Below are positions 7,486-16,358 of a stretch of DNA of 34,998 nucleotides, in pieces (within the stretch, counting starts at the first letter, position 1; every line of letters starts with the position of its first letter). Location of the stretch: NCBI GenBank assembly GCA_018710905.1, contig DVIZ01000194.1:1-34998 (forward strand), in the 5' to 3' direction. The translations under genes were made by a program, and so were the position numbers. The DNA comes from Candidatus Scybalomonas excrementigallinarum. Lineage in GTDB: Bacteria; Bacillota; Clostridia; Lachnospirales; Lachnospiraceae. Under the pieces are notes generated by a model that made no database searches, was not told where the DNA came from, and saw only the letters and a program-made list of their open reading frames with translations.

Positions 7486-8426
7486 ATGAGTAAAGAATTA
7501 ATTACCATTGGAGAAGCTATGATTGTATTCATTGCTGAAAATGAAGGTGATTTTACAGAGATTAAGAATTTTTCAAAAGGAATTGCTGGAGCAGAACTAA
7601 ATGTTAGTATCGGGCTTTCAAGATTAGGTCACAAGGTATCTTATATAACAAGATTAGGAAACGATGTATTTGGTAATTATATTGAAGATGTAATAAATAA
7701 AGAAGGAATATGCTCTGATAATATTTTAAGGGATTCTGAGTACTCTACAGGATTTTATTTTAAGACAAAAGTAAAAGATGGAGATCCTGAGGTTCATTAT
7801 TTTAGAAAAAATTCTGCAGCAAGTAAATTGAAGCTATAGATTTTAATGGAGCTAAAATTCTTCATATTACTGGTATCACTGCGGCACTTTCTGAAGAGAC
7901 ATTAGATGCAGTATATGCAGCTATTAATAAGGCTAGAGAACATAATATGTTAATTACTTTTGATCCAAATATTCGTGTTCAATTATGGAAGAGTAAAGAG
8001 CATATGGCAAAAGTCTTAAATGATATCGCAAGTAAATGTGATGTAATATTACCTGGAATTAAAGAAGGTAATATATTAACAGGAAAACAGACAAAAGAAG
8101 AAATTGCAGATTTCTATTTAAACAATGGCGCGAAGGCTGTTATCATAAAAAATGGAGCGAGTGGTGCATACTTAAAAACACTTACAGAAGAAAAGATAGT
8201 TCCAGGATTTAAAGTGAAACAGGTAGTTGATACAGTTGGTGCTGGTGATGGATTTGCTACAGGTGTGTTAAGTGGCTTATTAGATGGAGAATCTTATGAA
8301 AATGCACTTGTAAAAGGAAATGCAATCGGTGCACTTATGGTAACGTCCAAAGAAGACAACGCAATTCTTCCAACAGAAGATGAATTACAATCATTTATTA
8401 TGTCTCATGAACGATATCAACGGTAA
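7486..8426 (+). pseudogene. PfkB-family sugar kinase (KDG kinase-like), frameshifted
   Basis: The start is ATG 7486 with TAGGAGA just upstream. The first frame gives ~118 aa from MSKELITIGEAMIVF through FRKNSAASK and ends at TAG 7839. The rest of the kinase continues from about 7830 in the +2 frame (EAIDFNGAKILHITGI) to TAA 8426, including the PfkB signature and active site DTVGAGDGFATG. Together they make a ~310-aa PfkB protein, with a few codons missing at the junction. PfkB kinases phosphorylate sugars with ATP; the GFYFKTKVKDGDPEVHYFRK stretch resembles 2-keto-3-deoxygluconate kinases, which act after glucuronate breakdown. The gene lies 24 bases behind the GH2 gene and is probably co-transcribed. 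Both halves are otherwise well conserved, so the break is recent or a sequencing error. Confidence 0.82.
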
Positions 8427-8511
8427 ATGATTGTTTGGACATCCATATTATACACATAAAAAATCATTGATATTTGGCTACTTATAGAGAGCCATAAAAA
8501 TTAATTGTATT

Positions 8512-8560
8512 GGCAATTCATAGCCCTCGTTTGATAGAGGGCTTGGATTGCCTTTTTTTT
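8512..8560 (+). terminator. Strong terminator after the glycosidase operon
   Basis: GGCAAT (8512-8517) pairs with the GGATTGCC end at 8545-8552, and inside it AGCCCTC pairs with GAGGGCT around a GTTTGATA loop; eight T follow at 8553-8560. It closes the GH2-kinase unit. Confidence 0.88.
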
Positions 8561-8718
8561 GAAAAAACCTGTTGTTTGTATTAGATTTCAAGCAGATAAC
8601 ATAGGGAGGAAATATTAGTTTTTAGTAAGGTTATGTTTTCCTTTGGCAAGGGAATGAATTTCACGACGATTTATGATATGATGAAAGAGTATTTTTATTT
8701 TGTGGAGGGAGTGGCATT

Positions 8719-9285
8719 ATGATTTTAAAAGAAGGTTCGTGTGTGATAAGAAGTGCAACAATCAAAGATGCGATGATTTTAAATCAATGGTGGAACGATG
8801 GAAAAGTAATGGAACATGCTGGATTTCCAAATGGACTAGGACAATCCTTACAAGATACGATTGATGAAATAGAACGAAATAAGGAGAAAGTATCTGAGTT
8901 ATGTATTTTAGAAATCGATGGTATTAAAGTAGGGGAACTATCATTTCGATTTCAAAAGGAGCAAGAAGGAAAAGTAGAAATTGGAATTAAGATTTGTGAT
9001 GCGGACTATCAAGAACAGGGATATGGTACTAAATTTTTATCCATGTTAATACAATATCTGTTTTGGAAGGAAGCCTTACAAAAGGAATTTTTTGTGAAAG
9101 AAATTGTGTTGAATACGAATCCCAAAAATAAACGAGCAAGACACGTTTATGAAAAATTAGGATTTCGTTGTCTTAGTGTTACAGAAAAGTCATGGCAAGA
9201 TCAATTGGGACGATGGCAAGGGAGTGTAGAATATGGATTGACAAGAGAAGGGTATGAAAATAGAAAGGATTCAAGAAACAAATGA
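8719..9285 (+). CDS. GNAT-family N-acetyltransferase
   Basis: 188 aa, ATG with TGGAGGGAG upstream. The sequence follows the RimJ/RimL/AacA4-type GNAT fold: IRSATIKDAMILNQWWND at the N-terminus, the strand GIKVGELSFRF, and the acetyl-CoA binding motif A with QEQGYGTKFLSMLI (Q-x-x-G-x-G), followed by VLNTNPKNKRARHVYEKLGF, the usual end of the fold. It transfers an acetyl group from acetyl-CoA to an unknown amine, perhaps a ribosomal protein terminus or an aminoglycoside-like compound. Its stop overlaps the start of the GH25 gene by four bases (ATGA), so the two are probably translated together, although their functional tie is not obvious. Confidence 0.85.
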   Translation: MILKEGSCVIRSATIKDAMILNQWWNDGKVMEHAGFPNGLGQSLQDTIDEIERNKEKVSELCILEIDGIKVGELSFRFQKEQEGKVEIGIKICDADYQEQGYGTKFLSMLIQYLFWKEALQKEFFVKEIVLNTNPKNKRARHVYEKLGFRCLSVTEKSWQDQLGRWQGSVEYGLTREGYENRKDSRNK

Positions 9286-10088
9286 TAACAAAGAAAAAAT
9301 GGATTGCGATTGATAAAAGCAAGAAAAAACGTTCCCTTATATTTTTATTACAAATAGCGATAGCCATATGTTTTTTACTATTTTTATCTCTTGTGTTATC
9401 AAAGAAGTTATCGTTTAAGTCTTTCTTGATTTCGAATGATAAACTACAAGGCATTGATGTATCGCATTACCAAGGAGAAATTCACTGGGAAACAATAAAA
9501 GAACAAGGAATTGCATTTGCCTTTATTAAGGCAACCGAAGGAAGTAGCCACGTCGATAGGAAATTTGATGAAAATTGGAAGCAAGCAAAAGAAGCTGGAA
9601 TTTTAGTAGGCGCATATCATTTTTTTAGTTTTGATAGTCCTGCAAAAACGCAAGCAAGGCTTTTTATAAAGACAGTAAAAGATCTTTCGGGAAGTTTGAT
9701 TCCTGTTATTGATATTGAATATTATGGCAAGAAAGAGAAGAATCCGCCAAATCAGAAAACGGTGAGAAAGCAATTGAAACAACTGTTGCAGATTTTAGAA
9801 GAAGAGTATGGAATCAAACCGATGATCTATACGACCTATAAAGTATATCATCGATATATTGAGGGGGAATTTGAGGAATATCCTTTGTGGATACGAAATG
9901 TTTATTATCCTCCTATAGATATAAAAAGGCAGTGGGCTTTTTGGCAATATTCCGATACAGGAATACTGGATGGATATGAAGGGAAAGAAAAATATATCGA
10001 TAAAAATGTATTTTATGGCACAAAAGAACAGTTAATGGATTATATTGTTCCAAATAAAGAAACTGCAAAAAAAGAAAAATCTGTTTGA
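9282..10088 (+). CDS. Membrane-anchored GH25 lysozyme (N-acetylmuramidase)
   Basis: 268 aa. A basic N-terminus is followed by one hydrophobic helix (~19-40), then the GH25 domain outside the cell. GH25 marks: GIDVSHYQGEIHW (D59), FAFIKATEGSSHVDRKF, GAYHFFSFDSPAKTQA, the catalytic pair D144/E146 in PVIDIEYY, PMIYTTYKVY and AFWQYSDTG. The family cleaves the beta-1,4 bond between N-acetylmuramic acid and N-acetylglucosamine in peptidoglycan. The missing Ala-x-Ala cleavage site suggests a signal anchor, not secretion. It overlaps the acetyltransferase gene by four bases. Length and motifs are complete, so it should be active; likely wall turnover, with a phage or sporulation origin less likely. 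Confidence 0.9.
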   Translation: MITKKKWIAIDKSKKKRSLIFLLQIAIAICFLLFLSLVLSKKLSFKSFLISNDKLQGIDVSHYQGEIHWETIKEQGIAFAFIKATEGSSHVDRKFDENWKQAKEAGILVGAYHFFSFDSPAKTQARLFIKTVKDLSGSLIPVIDIEYYGKKEKNPPNQKTVRKQLKQLLQILEEEYGIKPMIYTTYKVYHRYIEGEFEEYPLWIRNVYYPPIDIKRQWAFWQYSDTGILDGYEGKEKYIDKNVFYGTKEQLMDYIVPNKETAKKEKSV

Positions 10089-10158
10089 CAAGTCTTATTC
10101 TCATTTCGTATATTCAAAGAAGAAAGAAATTTTAGTTAAGAAGGAAGGAGATTGGACT

Positions 10159-11424
10159 ATGTCAAAAGATAAAAAAATTCAAAAAGTGATAGAGCCAATG
10201 ATTTGGCAACAAGATATTCAAACGTTTTCTGTAATTGGAGATCCAGGATGTGAAGGATTAGGCACTTATAATATGAAAATTTATGCAGGGGCTTTAGAAA
10301 AAAGTGCAAAGAGTGATTTTACATTAATCGTAGGGGATATGGTTCCAGATGGAAGCAAAAAATATTATAATGAAATTCAAGAAATCACAGAGTTAATCGC
10401 CCATAATCCTGTTTATGTTTTAAGGGGAAATCATGATACAGGGGATTATGAAAAGCATTTTGGACGTCACAATTATGCGATTATAGCAAAGGAGTTTGCT
10501 GTGATTGCCATTGACAATGCCATGCGTACCTTTGAAGAAGAGGGATTAGAATTAATCAAACAAGTTTTGGCAATGGAAGAAGTGAAAAATGTCGTGTTAT
10601 CGTTCCACATTCCTGTACCAAATCATTTTATTGAAAACTGCGTATCAGAAGAGGAATTTGCTCGTTTAAAAGAGGCATATATGCCTTTTAAAGAAAAAGT
10701 AAAATATTTGTTATGTGGACATGTTCATTCTTGTTTTGTTGATGAAGTAGATGGAATTCCTCTTATTTGTACAGGTGGTGGTGGTGCCATGATTGAAGAT
10801 GTTTCAGAAGAAATCAAAGCATCTGATGTAAACCATCACATCGTGTATTTTTATATGGAAGAAGGAACATTAAAGTATCAATTTGAAGATATTAATGAAA
10901 CTTGTTATCAAAGAGAACAAGAAGACGCTATTTTAAAGGAAAAATTAGAAGAGGCTGTAAAAGGGGAGATGATGGCACATCTTCGTTATCTTACTTTTGC
11001 GGATCGAGCAAGAAAAAGGGGAATGAATAAGATTGCCAATTTATTTGAGGCATTAGCAGATTCCGAATATCGTCATGCGAGAAACTTTTATGCGGTTCTT
11101 GATCAGCCACCAGCTTTTACAGCAACCATTAAAGATTTTATTCCTGTGGAACAGTTTGAGTATGAGCAATTGTATAAAATGATGCAACAATACGCAAGAG
11201 AAAATCATGCACCGTTAACAAGGCAGGCATATGAGAATGCATCCTCTGCTGAGAGAGTTCATGCAGAACTATTAGAAGAGTCAATGAAAATGGAGCAGTT
11301 TGAGCATGACACAATTTATGTATGCCCTGTGTGCGGTTTTATTATGACAGAAGAGTCCGCTCTTGATCGTTGTATTGTTTGTGGAGCGCCAGCAAGACAA
11401 TTTCATAAATTTCAAGCAGAATAA
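10159..11424 (+). CDS. Metallophosphoesterase-rubrerythrin fusion protein
   Basis: 421 aa from ATG 10159, which has AAGGAAGGAG upstream; the frame is open further 5' but without a site. Residues ~20-245 are a calcineurin-like phosphoesterase: GDPG (D28), VGDM (D60), GNHD (90-93), H150 and GHVHS (187-191), a full two-metal set. Residues ~255-380 are a rubrerythrin four-helix di-iron domain: KGEMMAHLRY (E270, H274), DSEYRHAR (E303, H306), AERVHAEL (E365, H368, E370). Residues ~386-412 are a rubredoxin-like iron site, CPVC and CIVC (389/392, 405/408). Rubrerythrins reduce hydrogen peroxide in anaerobes; the phosphatase part has an unknown substrate. The gene comes before the iron-sulfur/molybdenum operon but has its own leader. 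No signal peptide, so cytoplasmic. Confidence 0.9.
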   Translation: MSKDKKIQKVIEPMIWQQDIQTFSVIGDPGCEGLGTYNMKIYAGALEKSAKSDFTLIVGDMVPDGSKKYYNEIQEITELIAHNPVYVLRGNHDTGDYEKHFGRHNYAIIAKEFAVIAIDNAMRTFEEEGLELIKQVLAMEEVKNVVLSFHIPVPNHFIENCVSEEEFARLKEAYMPFKEKVKYLLCGHVHSCFVDEVDGIPLICTGGGGAMIEDVSEEIKASDVNHHIVYFYMEEGTLKYQFEDINETCYQREQEDAILKEKLEEAVKGEMMAHLRYLTFADRARKRGMNKIANLFEALADSEYRHARNFYAVLDQPPAFTATIKDFIPVEQFEYEQLYKMMQQYARENHAPLTRQAYENASSAERVHAELLEESMKMEQFEHDTIYVCPVCGFIMTEESALDRCIVCGAPARQFHKFQAE

Positions 11425-11543
11425 ATGACAAATTCTTTTGTGATTTTCTTTTAAACAAAATAGAGGATTATGATAAATAGAAATGGCAAATACGTCCATG
11501 AATTTGAATATTTTTAGGGGTAAATGGGAATCTCAGGATCCGT

Positions 11544-11572
11544 TTGACTTTATAGGTGCGACTTGTTATGAT
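11544..11572 (+). promoter_or_regulatory. Promoter upstream of the FrhB-domain gene
   Basis: TTGACT (11544-11549) and TATGAT (11567-11572) with exactly 17 bases between them match the sigma-A consensus well. They lie 84 bases before the ATG at 11656. The rest of the 231-base gap after the rubrerythrin gene shows no gene or clear terminator. Confidence 0.65.
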
Positions 11573-11655
11573 AGTCATAGAGACAGCATTTATCCTAAAA
11601 TTAGTTGAAATGAATTAAAAAATAACGAAAAAAGAAGAATAATAGGAGATTTTAT

Positions 11656-13674
11656 ATGAAAGTAACGTTGATTACCGATTATAGAAATAATCAATTAGAA
11701 GAGCAAGTTCGTACATGGACGGTTTGTCATGTTTTAGAAAAGTACGGGCTTCATACAGCTGTTTGGTCTATGGAAAAAGGAGAAGAAGGAAAGGAACAAA
11801 AAGTAGATGCGTCTTTGTTCCAAAAATTAGGACAACTATTCCGAGGAAATGCAAAAGAAGAGCAAGAAGTTTTAAACGACTTTTTGGATACGTATGGAAC
11901 AATAGAAAAACGTTGTGCTTCTCTTGAGGAATTGAAAGCGGTAGATGGAACAGCCGATAGTTACATTGCCCTTAGAAAAGATAAGACAGAAAATGGAATT
12001 TTAGATCTGTCTTTCCTTACAACAAATCAAAAATATGTAATAAGAAGAGATCCTCTCTTTTGGCTTCAAGAAAAAGACTTTGAAATGTTTGATGTGAGTC
12101 CTTCAAAACAGTTTGATCTTGTATTAGATTTTGATGGAACATTAGACATTCGGGTAGAAGCCTTTACAAAGCAGATGAATGGAACTGTCCATACGGTGCA
12201 AAATAAAGATTGTACGACAAAATCTTTCAAAGCGTATTTAGAGGCGTTAAAAGGGGCAAAAAAAGTGATCACAAATACAGCGTTAGGAGCGATTGTCGCG
12301 ATCACTCATTATATTCCGTTTGTCTATGTGGAACATGGAGAAAAAGATCTAACAGCAGGAATTTTAGAAGGGCTAAAGTTAGAAAGCCATATAATAAGAA
12401 AGAATGCTTCCATTACAGAAGAAAATTTTGCTTGGGATATTCAAGCAAAGACGATGAATACACGTTTAAGAAGATGGAGAAGAAAGCCATTGTATGAAAT
12501 AGAAGAGGCTTTTCGTATTACAACCAATGAAGAAAAAGTGCTTTGCCCAACGAACATTTTAAAGAAAGAATGTTACGGCTGTTATGCCTGTGAAAAAGTC
12601 TGTCCAACAAAGGCGATTACAATGGTAGAGGATAAGGATGGATTCCCATATCCCGTTACCAATGAAGAGACTTGCATTAACTGTGGTGCCTGTGAAAGAG
12701 CTTGCATCCGTTTGAAAGAGAGCAATTGCATAGAAGAAGGTTTTCCAAAAGTAAGAGCCGTTATGAACCGTAAGTTAGATGTTCGTATGGGAGGAAGTTC
12801 TTCTGGTGCTGTTTTCCCAGAACTTTGCAAACAGTTTATTGAAGAGCGAAACGGTGTTGTTGTAGGTGTTACCTATGATGAAAATATGCAAGTAGTATCA
12901 AAGATTGCAGAGACACTAGAAGAAGCGAAAGCTTTTCGTAATTCAAAATATGTAAAAAGTCAGTTTTCACAAAACTTTCCAAAAGTAAAAGAGTTGTTAC
13001 AGCAAGGGAGATATGTTTTGTATACAGGATTACCTTGTGAATGTGCGGCTTTAAGAAGTTATTTAAGAAAGGATTATGATAACTTATTGATTCAAGAGAT
13101 CTTATGCCATGCAGGACCAGCACCACGTATCTTTGGCGGTTATATTAAAGCGTTAGAAGAAGAACATGGAAGTAAAGTTACAAATTTTGTGTTCCGTGAT
13201 AAGCAAAAAGGATGGCATATGTCAACCTGTAGTGTTGTCATCACATTTGCAAATGGAAAAGAGATTGTAGAATACGCAAAATTCAATGATTATTTTAAAG
13301 CCTTTTTAAATGATTATTTAGGAAGACCAAGCTGTTCGCATTGCCAATTTGTAGGTTCTTACCGAAGTGGAGATTTAACAGTGGGCGATTTTTGGGGAAT
13401 TCAAAATCTTTATCCAAAACTTTATGATAATAAAGGAATTAGTCTATTAATGATCAATACAGAAAAAGGGTGGAAGTATTGGCAAGAAATTCATGAACGC
13501 TTTGTTGTACAAAAAAGCAATATGAGGGAAGCGTTTAAGAAAAATCATAGTAAACCATCTCCTTATAAGGAAGAGCGTGTACAGTTATTCCATAAGTTAG
13601 AAGGAAAAAATCCAAAAGAAATTGCACAGTTATTACATGAATATAACAATGCAATTCAAGAAAATAAGAAATAG
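11656..13674 (+). CDS. Ferredoxin/FrhB-domain oxidoreductase with pyruvyltransferase-like N-terminus
   Basis: 672 aa; GGAGA precedes the ATG. Residues 1-290 resemble a polysaccharide pyruvyltransferase fold: an opening MKVTLITDYRNN-type strand with an LEKYG helix, and AKKVITNTALGAIVAITHYI, where the family has a similar helix before PF(I/V). Residues ~297-355 hold two [4Fe-4S] ferredoxin motifs: C306-C309-C312-C316 and C340-C343-C346-C350, with C297 close by. Residues ~365-600 are the coenzyme F420 hydrogenase/dehydrogenase beta-subunit (FrhB) domain: GGSSSGAVFPELCKQF, YTGLPCECAALRSYL, PSCSHCQFVGSYRSGDLTVGD. Such proteins occur in bacteria without F420 and are thought to use a flavin. It precedes the molybdoenzyme genes by 141 bases and could pass electrons to or from them, or be separate. 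The physiological substrate is unknown. Confidence 0.8.
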   Translation: MKVTLITDYRNNQLEEQVRTWTVCHVLEKYGLHTAVWSMEKGEEGKEQKVDASLFQKLGQLFRGNAKEEQEVLNDFLDTYGTIEKRCASLEELKAVDGTADSYIALRKDKTENGILDLSFLTTNQKYVIRRDPLFWLQEKDFEMFDVSPSKQFDLVLDFDGTLDIRVEAFTKQMNGTVHTVQNKDCTTKSFKAYLEALKGAKKVITNTALGAIVAITHYIPFVYVEHGEKDLTAGILEGLKLESHIIRKNASITEENFAWDIQAKTMNTRLRRWRRKPLYEIEEAFRITTNEEKVLCPTNILKKECYGCYACEKVCPTKAITMVEDKDGFPYPVTNEETCINCGACERACIRLKESNCIEEGFPKVRAVMNRKLDVRMGGSSSGAVFPELCKQFIEERNGVVVGVTYDENMQVVSKIAETLEEAKAFRNSKYVKSQFSQNFPKVKELLQQGRYVLYTGLPCECAALRSYLRKDYDNLLIQEILCHAGPAPRIFGGYIKALEEEHGSKVTNFVFRDKQKGWHMSTCSVVITFANGKEIVEYAKFNDYFKAFLNDYLGRPSCSHCQFVGSYRSGDLTVGDFWGIQNLYPKLYDNKGISLLMINTEKGWKYWQEIHERFVVQKSNMREAFKKNHSKPSPYKEERVQLFHKLEGKNPKEIAQLLHEYNNAIQENKK

Positions 13675-13815
13675 GTAGTATAATTTGAAAAGTATTTTTC
13701 TTTATAAGAAATAAAAGAGGGTAGGAATTTTTTGTTACGATGGAAAACGTATATTGGGATATAGAAACAATATAAGTAAATACAAATCGATACGAAAACT
13801 ATTAGGAGAAAAAGA

Positions 13816-15894
13816 ATGAAGAAAATACAATCATCATGTAATTATTGCGCAATCGATTGTAATTTAGATTTTTATGTAGAGGACAATCGTATTGTAAAAG
13901 TAGTACCTACAAAAGGCTATCCAGTCAACGATGGATTTAGTTGTATCAAAGGAGTATCGCTTGATAAACAACACAGTATGTATAAACCAAGTCCATTACC
14001 AAGAGTAAAAAAAGCGGATGGCACATTGGAATATGTATCTTGGCAAGAAGGATATAAAGAAGTTGCTACGCGTTTAATGGAAATCCGTACAAAGTATGGA
14101 GAAGATAGTGTTGCTGGACTTAGCACAGGTCAGATGACATTAGAAGAATTTGGGATTTTTGGTCATATGATGAGAAACCATTTAAAGGCAAATGTAGATG
14201 GAAATACACGTCTTTGTATGGCTACATCAGCAGTAGCTCATAAACAGAGCTTTGGATTTGATGCGCCAGGATTTACATTAAACGATTTAGAACTTTCTGA
14301 CACGATTATTTTTATTGGAGCAAATCCAGTTGTTGCACATCCCATTTTATGGAGCCGTGTGAAAAAGAATAAAAATAAAAAAGTAATTGTTATCGATCCA
14401 AGAAGATCAGAAACTGCAAAAAATGCGGATCATTGGTATAGTATTCGTCATAAATCAGATTTAGCACTACTTTATGGAGTTGCCAATGAATTAATTCGCC
14501 TTGATGCTTTAGATCATGATTTTATTGATAAGCATACAAATCATTTTGAGGAATTTAAACAATTTGTATCCCAATATCCAATTGAGAAAGTAGCTCCAAT
14601 TTGTGGATTAAAAGAAGAAGAGATCAAAGAATTAGTCGATCTCATCCAGAAGGGAGAACGAGTTTCTTTTTGGTGGACAATGGGAATTAATCAAGGATAT
14701 GAAGCTGTCCGTAGTGCTCAAGCTATTATTAATCTGGCATTGATGACAGGAAATATCGGAAAGCCTGGAACAGGAGCCAATTCGATTACTGGTCAAAGCA
14801 ATGCTATGGGTTCTCGTGTCTTTAGTAATACAACAGGGCTTTTTGGCGGTGGAGATTTTAATAATCCAGAAAGAAGAGCTCAAGTTGCAAAGGCACTTGG
14901 AGTGGAAGAAAGTCTGATTATTGATCGACCAACGATTCCATATAATCAAATTATTGAAAACATTAATGCAGGAAAAATTAAGGCATTATGGGTTGTTTGT
15001 ACAAATCCACGTCATTCTTGGGTGAATAATGATACATTCAGAGAAGCAATGGAAAAATTAGAGCTTTTGATTGTACAAGATATTTATGGAGATACGGATA
15101 CGTCAAAACAATGTCATATCTATTTGCCAGCAGTAGCAGGTACAAAAAAAGAAGGAACGGTTATCAATATGGAGCGCCGTCTATCTGCACTTCGTCCTTC
15201 TCTTAAAAAAGAAGAAGAGGAACGCACAGACTATGAGATTTTCTATGGTGTGGCAAGTGCTCTTGGACTAAAAGATATTGAAGAAAATTGGAAAACTCCA
15301 AAGGATGCTTTCAATTTTATGAGAGCTTGTACAAAAAATATGCCAGATGATATCACAGGAATTGAATATGAAGACTTAGAAAATAGTCATGGAATTCAAT
15401 GGCCATTTAGGAAAGGGGAAGTCTTAACAGACGATCAGAGACGATTGTATGAAGATGGTAACTTTTTCACAGCGGATAAAAGGGCAAATTTTGTATTTGA
15501 AGAAATAAGAGAAAATCCAATTCAATTGACAAAAGAATATCCATATGTCTTAAATTCAGGAAGAGGAACCGTTGGGCAATGGCATACGCAGACGAGAACA
15601 AGAGAGATCCCAATTGTTGCTGATGCAGCACCAAAAATGGCTTATGTTCTCATGCATCCAAGTCTTGCAAAGGAAAAAGGAATTGCTGAAAACGATATTG
15701 TTGAAATTTCTTCTAGCAATGGGCAAAGTGCAGATTTTGAAGTTCATTTTCATGATGGTGTAAGAGAAAATGAATTGTTTGCTCCGATGCATTATATCGA
15801 GTGTAATTTATTAACACCTTCTGTATATGATGCATATTCAAAAGAACCTTCTTATAAGGTCGCAGCGGTAAATATAAAACCAAAGAAACAATAG
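13816..15894 (+). CDS. Molybdopterin oxidoreductase, nitrate reductase-like catalytic subunit
   Basis: 692 aa; TTAGGAGAAAA precedes the ATG. N-terminal [4Fe-4S] motif C8-x2-C11-x3-C15 and C43. DGNTRLCMATSAVA places C134 at the molybdenum, as in assimilatory/periplasmic nitrate reductases (RLCMSSAVA) and Cys-type formate dehydrogenases. Further MGD contacts: FIGANPVVAHPILWSR, VIDPRRSETAKNAD, NQGYEAVRS, TGNIGKPGTGANSITGQSNA. C-terminal MGD-binding domain: GRGTVGQWHTQTRT and NLLTPSVYDAYSKEP, which look more like nitrate reductase than formate dehydrogenase. No Tat signal, so cytoplasmic. Followed by its ferredoxin and flavin subunits, a possible anion channel and cofactor genes. The likely reaction is reduction of nitrate or another oxyanion; formate oxidation is the alternative. 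No nitrite reductase is in the window. Confidence 0.82.
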   Translation: MKKIQSSCNYCAIDCNLDFYVEDNRIVKVVPTKGYPVNDGFSCIKGVSLDKQHSMYKPSPLPRVKKADGTLEYVSWQEGYKEVATRLMEIRTKYGEDSVAGLSTGQMTLEEFGIFGHMMRNHLKANVDGNTRLCMATSAVAHKQSFGFDAPGFTLNDLELSDTIIFIGANPVVAHPILWSRVKKNKNKKVIVIDPRRSETAKNADHWYSIRHKSDLALLYGVANELIRLDALDHDFIDKHTNHFEEFKQFVSQYPIEKVAPICGLKEEEIKELVDLIQKGERVSFWWTMGINQGYEAVRSAQAIINLALMTGNIGKPGTGANSITGQSNAMGSRVFSNTTGLFGGGDFNNPERRAQVAKALGVEESLIIDRPTIPYNQIIENINAGKIKALWVVCTNPRHSWVNNDTFREAMEKLELLIVQDIYGDTDTSKQCHIYLPAVAGTKKEGTVINMERRLSALRPSLKKEEEERTDYEIFYGVASALGLKDIEENWKTPKDAFNFMRACTKNMPDDITGIEYEDLENSHGIQWPFRKGEVLTDDQRRLYEDGNFFTADKRANFVFEEIRENPIQLTKEYPYVLNSGRGTVGQWHTQTRTREIPIVADAAPKMAYVLMHPSLAKEKGIAENDIVEISSSNGQSADFEVHFHDGVRENELFAPMHYIECNLLTPSVYDAYSKEPSYKVAAVNIKPKKQ

Positions 15895-15923
15895 AATAAT
15901 TGTGAAGAAAGGCGGATATGACG

Positions 15924-16358
15924 ATGAAGCGTATTAAAATTGATCGCAGTAAATGTATCGGTTGTCTTACTTGTGTGACTGCTTGTCGTGTAGCCCACGA
16001 ATCAAGTGAGGCAAGAAATCGGGTCACTGTAGATTCTAAAAATAAAAATGCACCTATTTTTTGTCGCCATTGTGATTTACCAGAATGTGTTTATACTTGT
16101 ATGACAGGTGCTATGCACAAAAATAAAGAAACAGGCTATGTGGAATATGATAAAACAAAATGTGCAAGTTGTTATATGTGCATTATGGCATGTCCATATG
16201 GAGTGTTAAAGAGCGATGCCTTAACAAAAAAAGAAATTATGAAATGCGATATGTGTGTTCATAGAAGTGAAGATAAAAGTGCAGCGCCTATGTGTGTAGA
16301 AAACTGTCCAATGCAAGCGATTACATTTGAGGAGGTGGAATCATCATGCGATATGTAG
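15924..16358 (+). CDS. Four-cluster [4Fe-4S] ferredoxin-type electron transfer subunit
   Basis: 144 aa from ATG 15924; an ATG two codons upstream (15918) sits only two bases from the AAGGCGG site and is less likely. Sixteen Cys in four sets: CIGCLTCVTAC, CRHCDLPECVYTC, CASCYMCIMAC and CDMC...MCVENC. This is the DmsB/HycB/FdhB-type four-cluster pattern of molybdoenzyme partner subunits. It has no membrane helix or signal. It would carry electrons between the flavoprotein encoded next and the molybdopterin subunit. Its end overlaps the flavoprotein gene by 13 bases, and 29 bases separate it from the molybdoenzyme stop, so translation is tightly linked. Confidence 0.9.
   Translation: MKRIKIDRSKCIGCLTCVTACRVAHESSEARNRVTVDSKNKNAPIFCRHCDLPECVYTCMTGAMHKNKETGYVEYDKTKCASCYMCIMACPYGVLKSDALTKKEIMKCDMCVHRSEDKSAAPMCVENCPMQAITFEEVESSCDM

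Noticed and set aside
10045-10158. Upstream extension of the phosphoesterase-rubrerythrin frame
   Set aside because: It overlaps the GH25 gene, is basic and unlike the family, and the ATG at 10159 has a clear AAGGAAGGAG site.
13675-13815. Molybdenum cofactor riboswitch or FNR/Rex site before the Mo-enzyme gene
   Set aside because: I looked for a long structured leader and for TTGAT-N4-ATCAA or TTGTGA-type sites and saw none that I could support.
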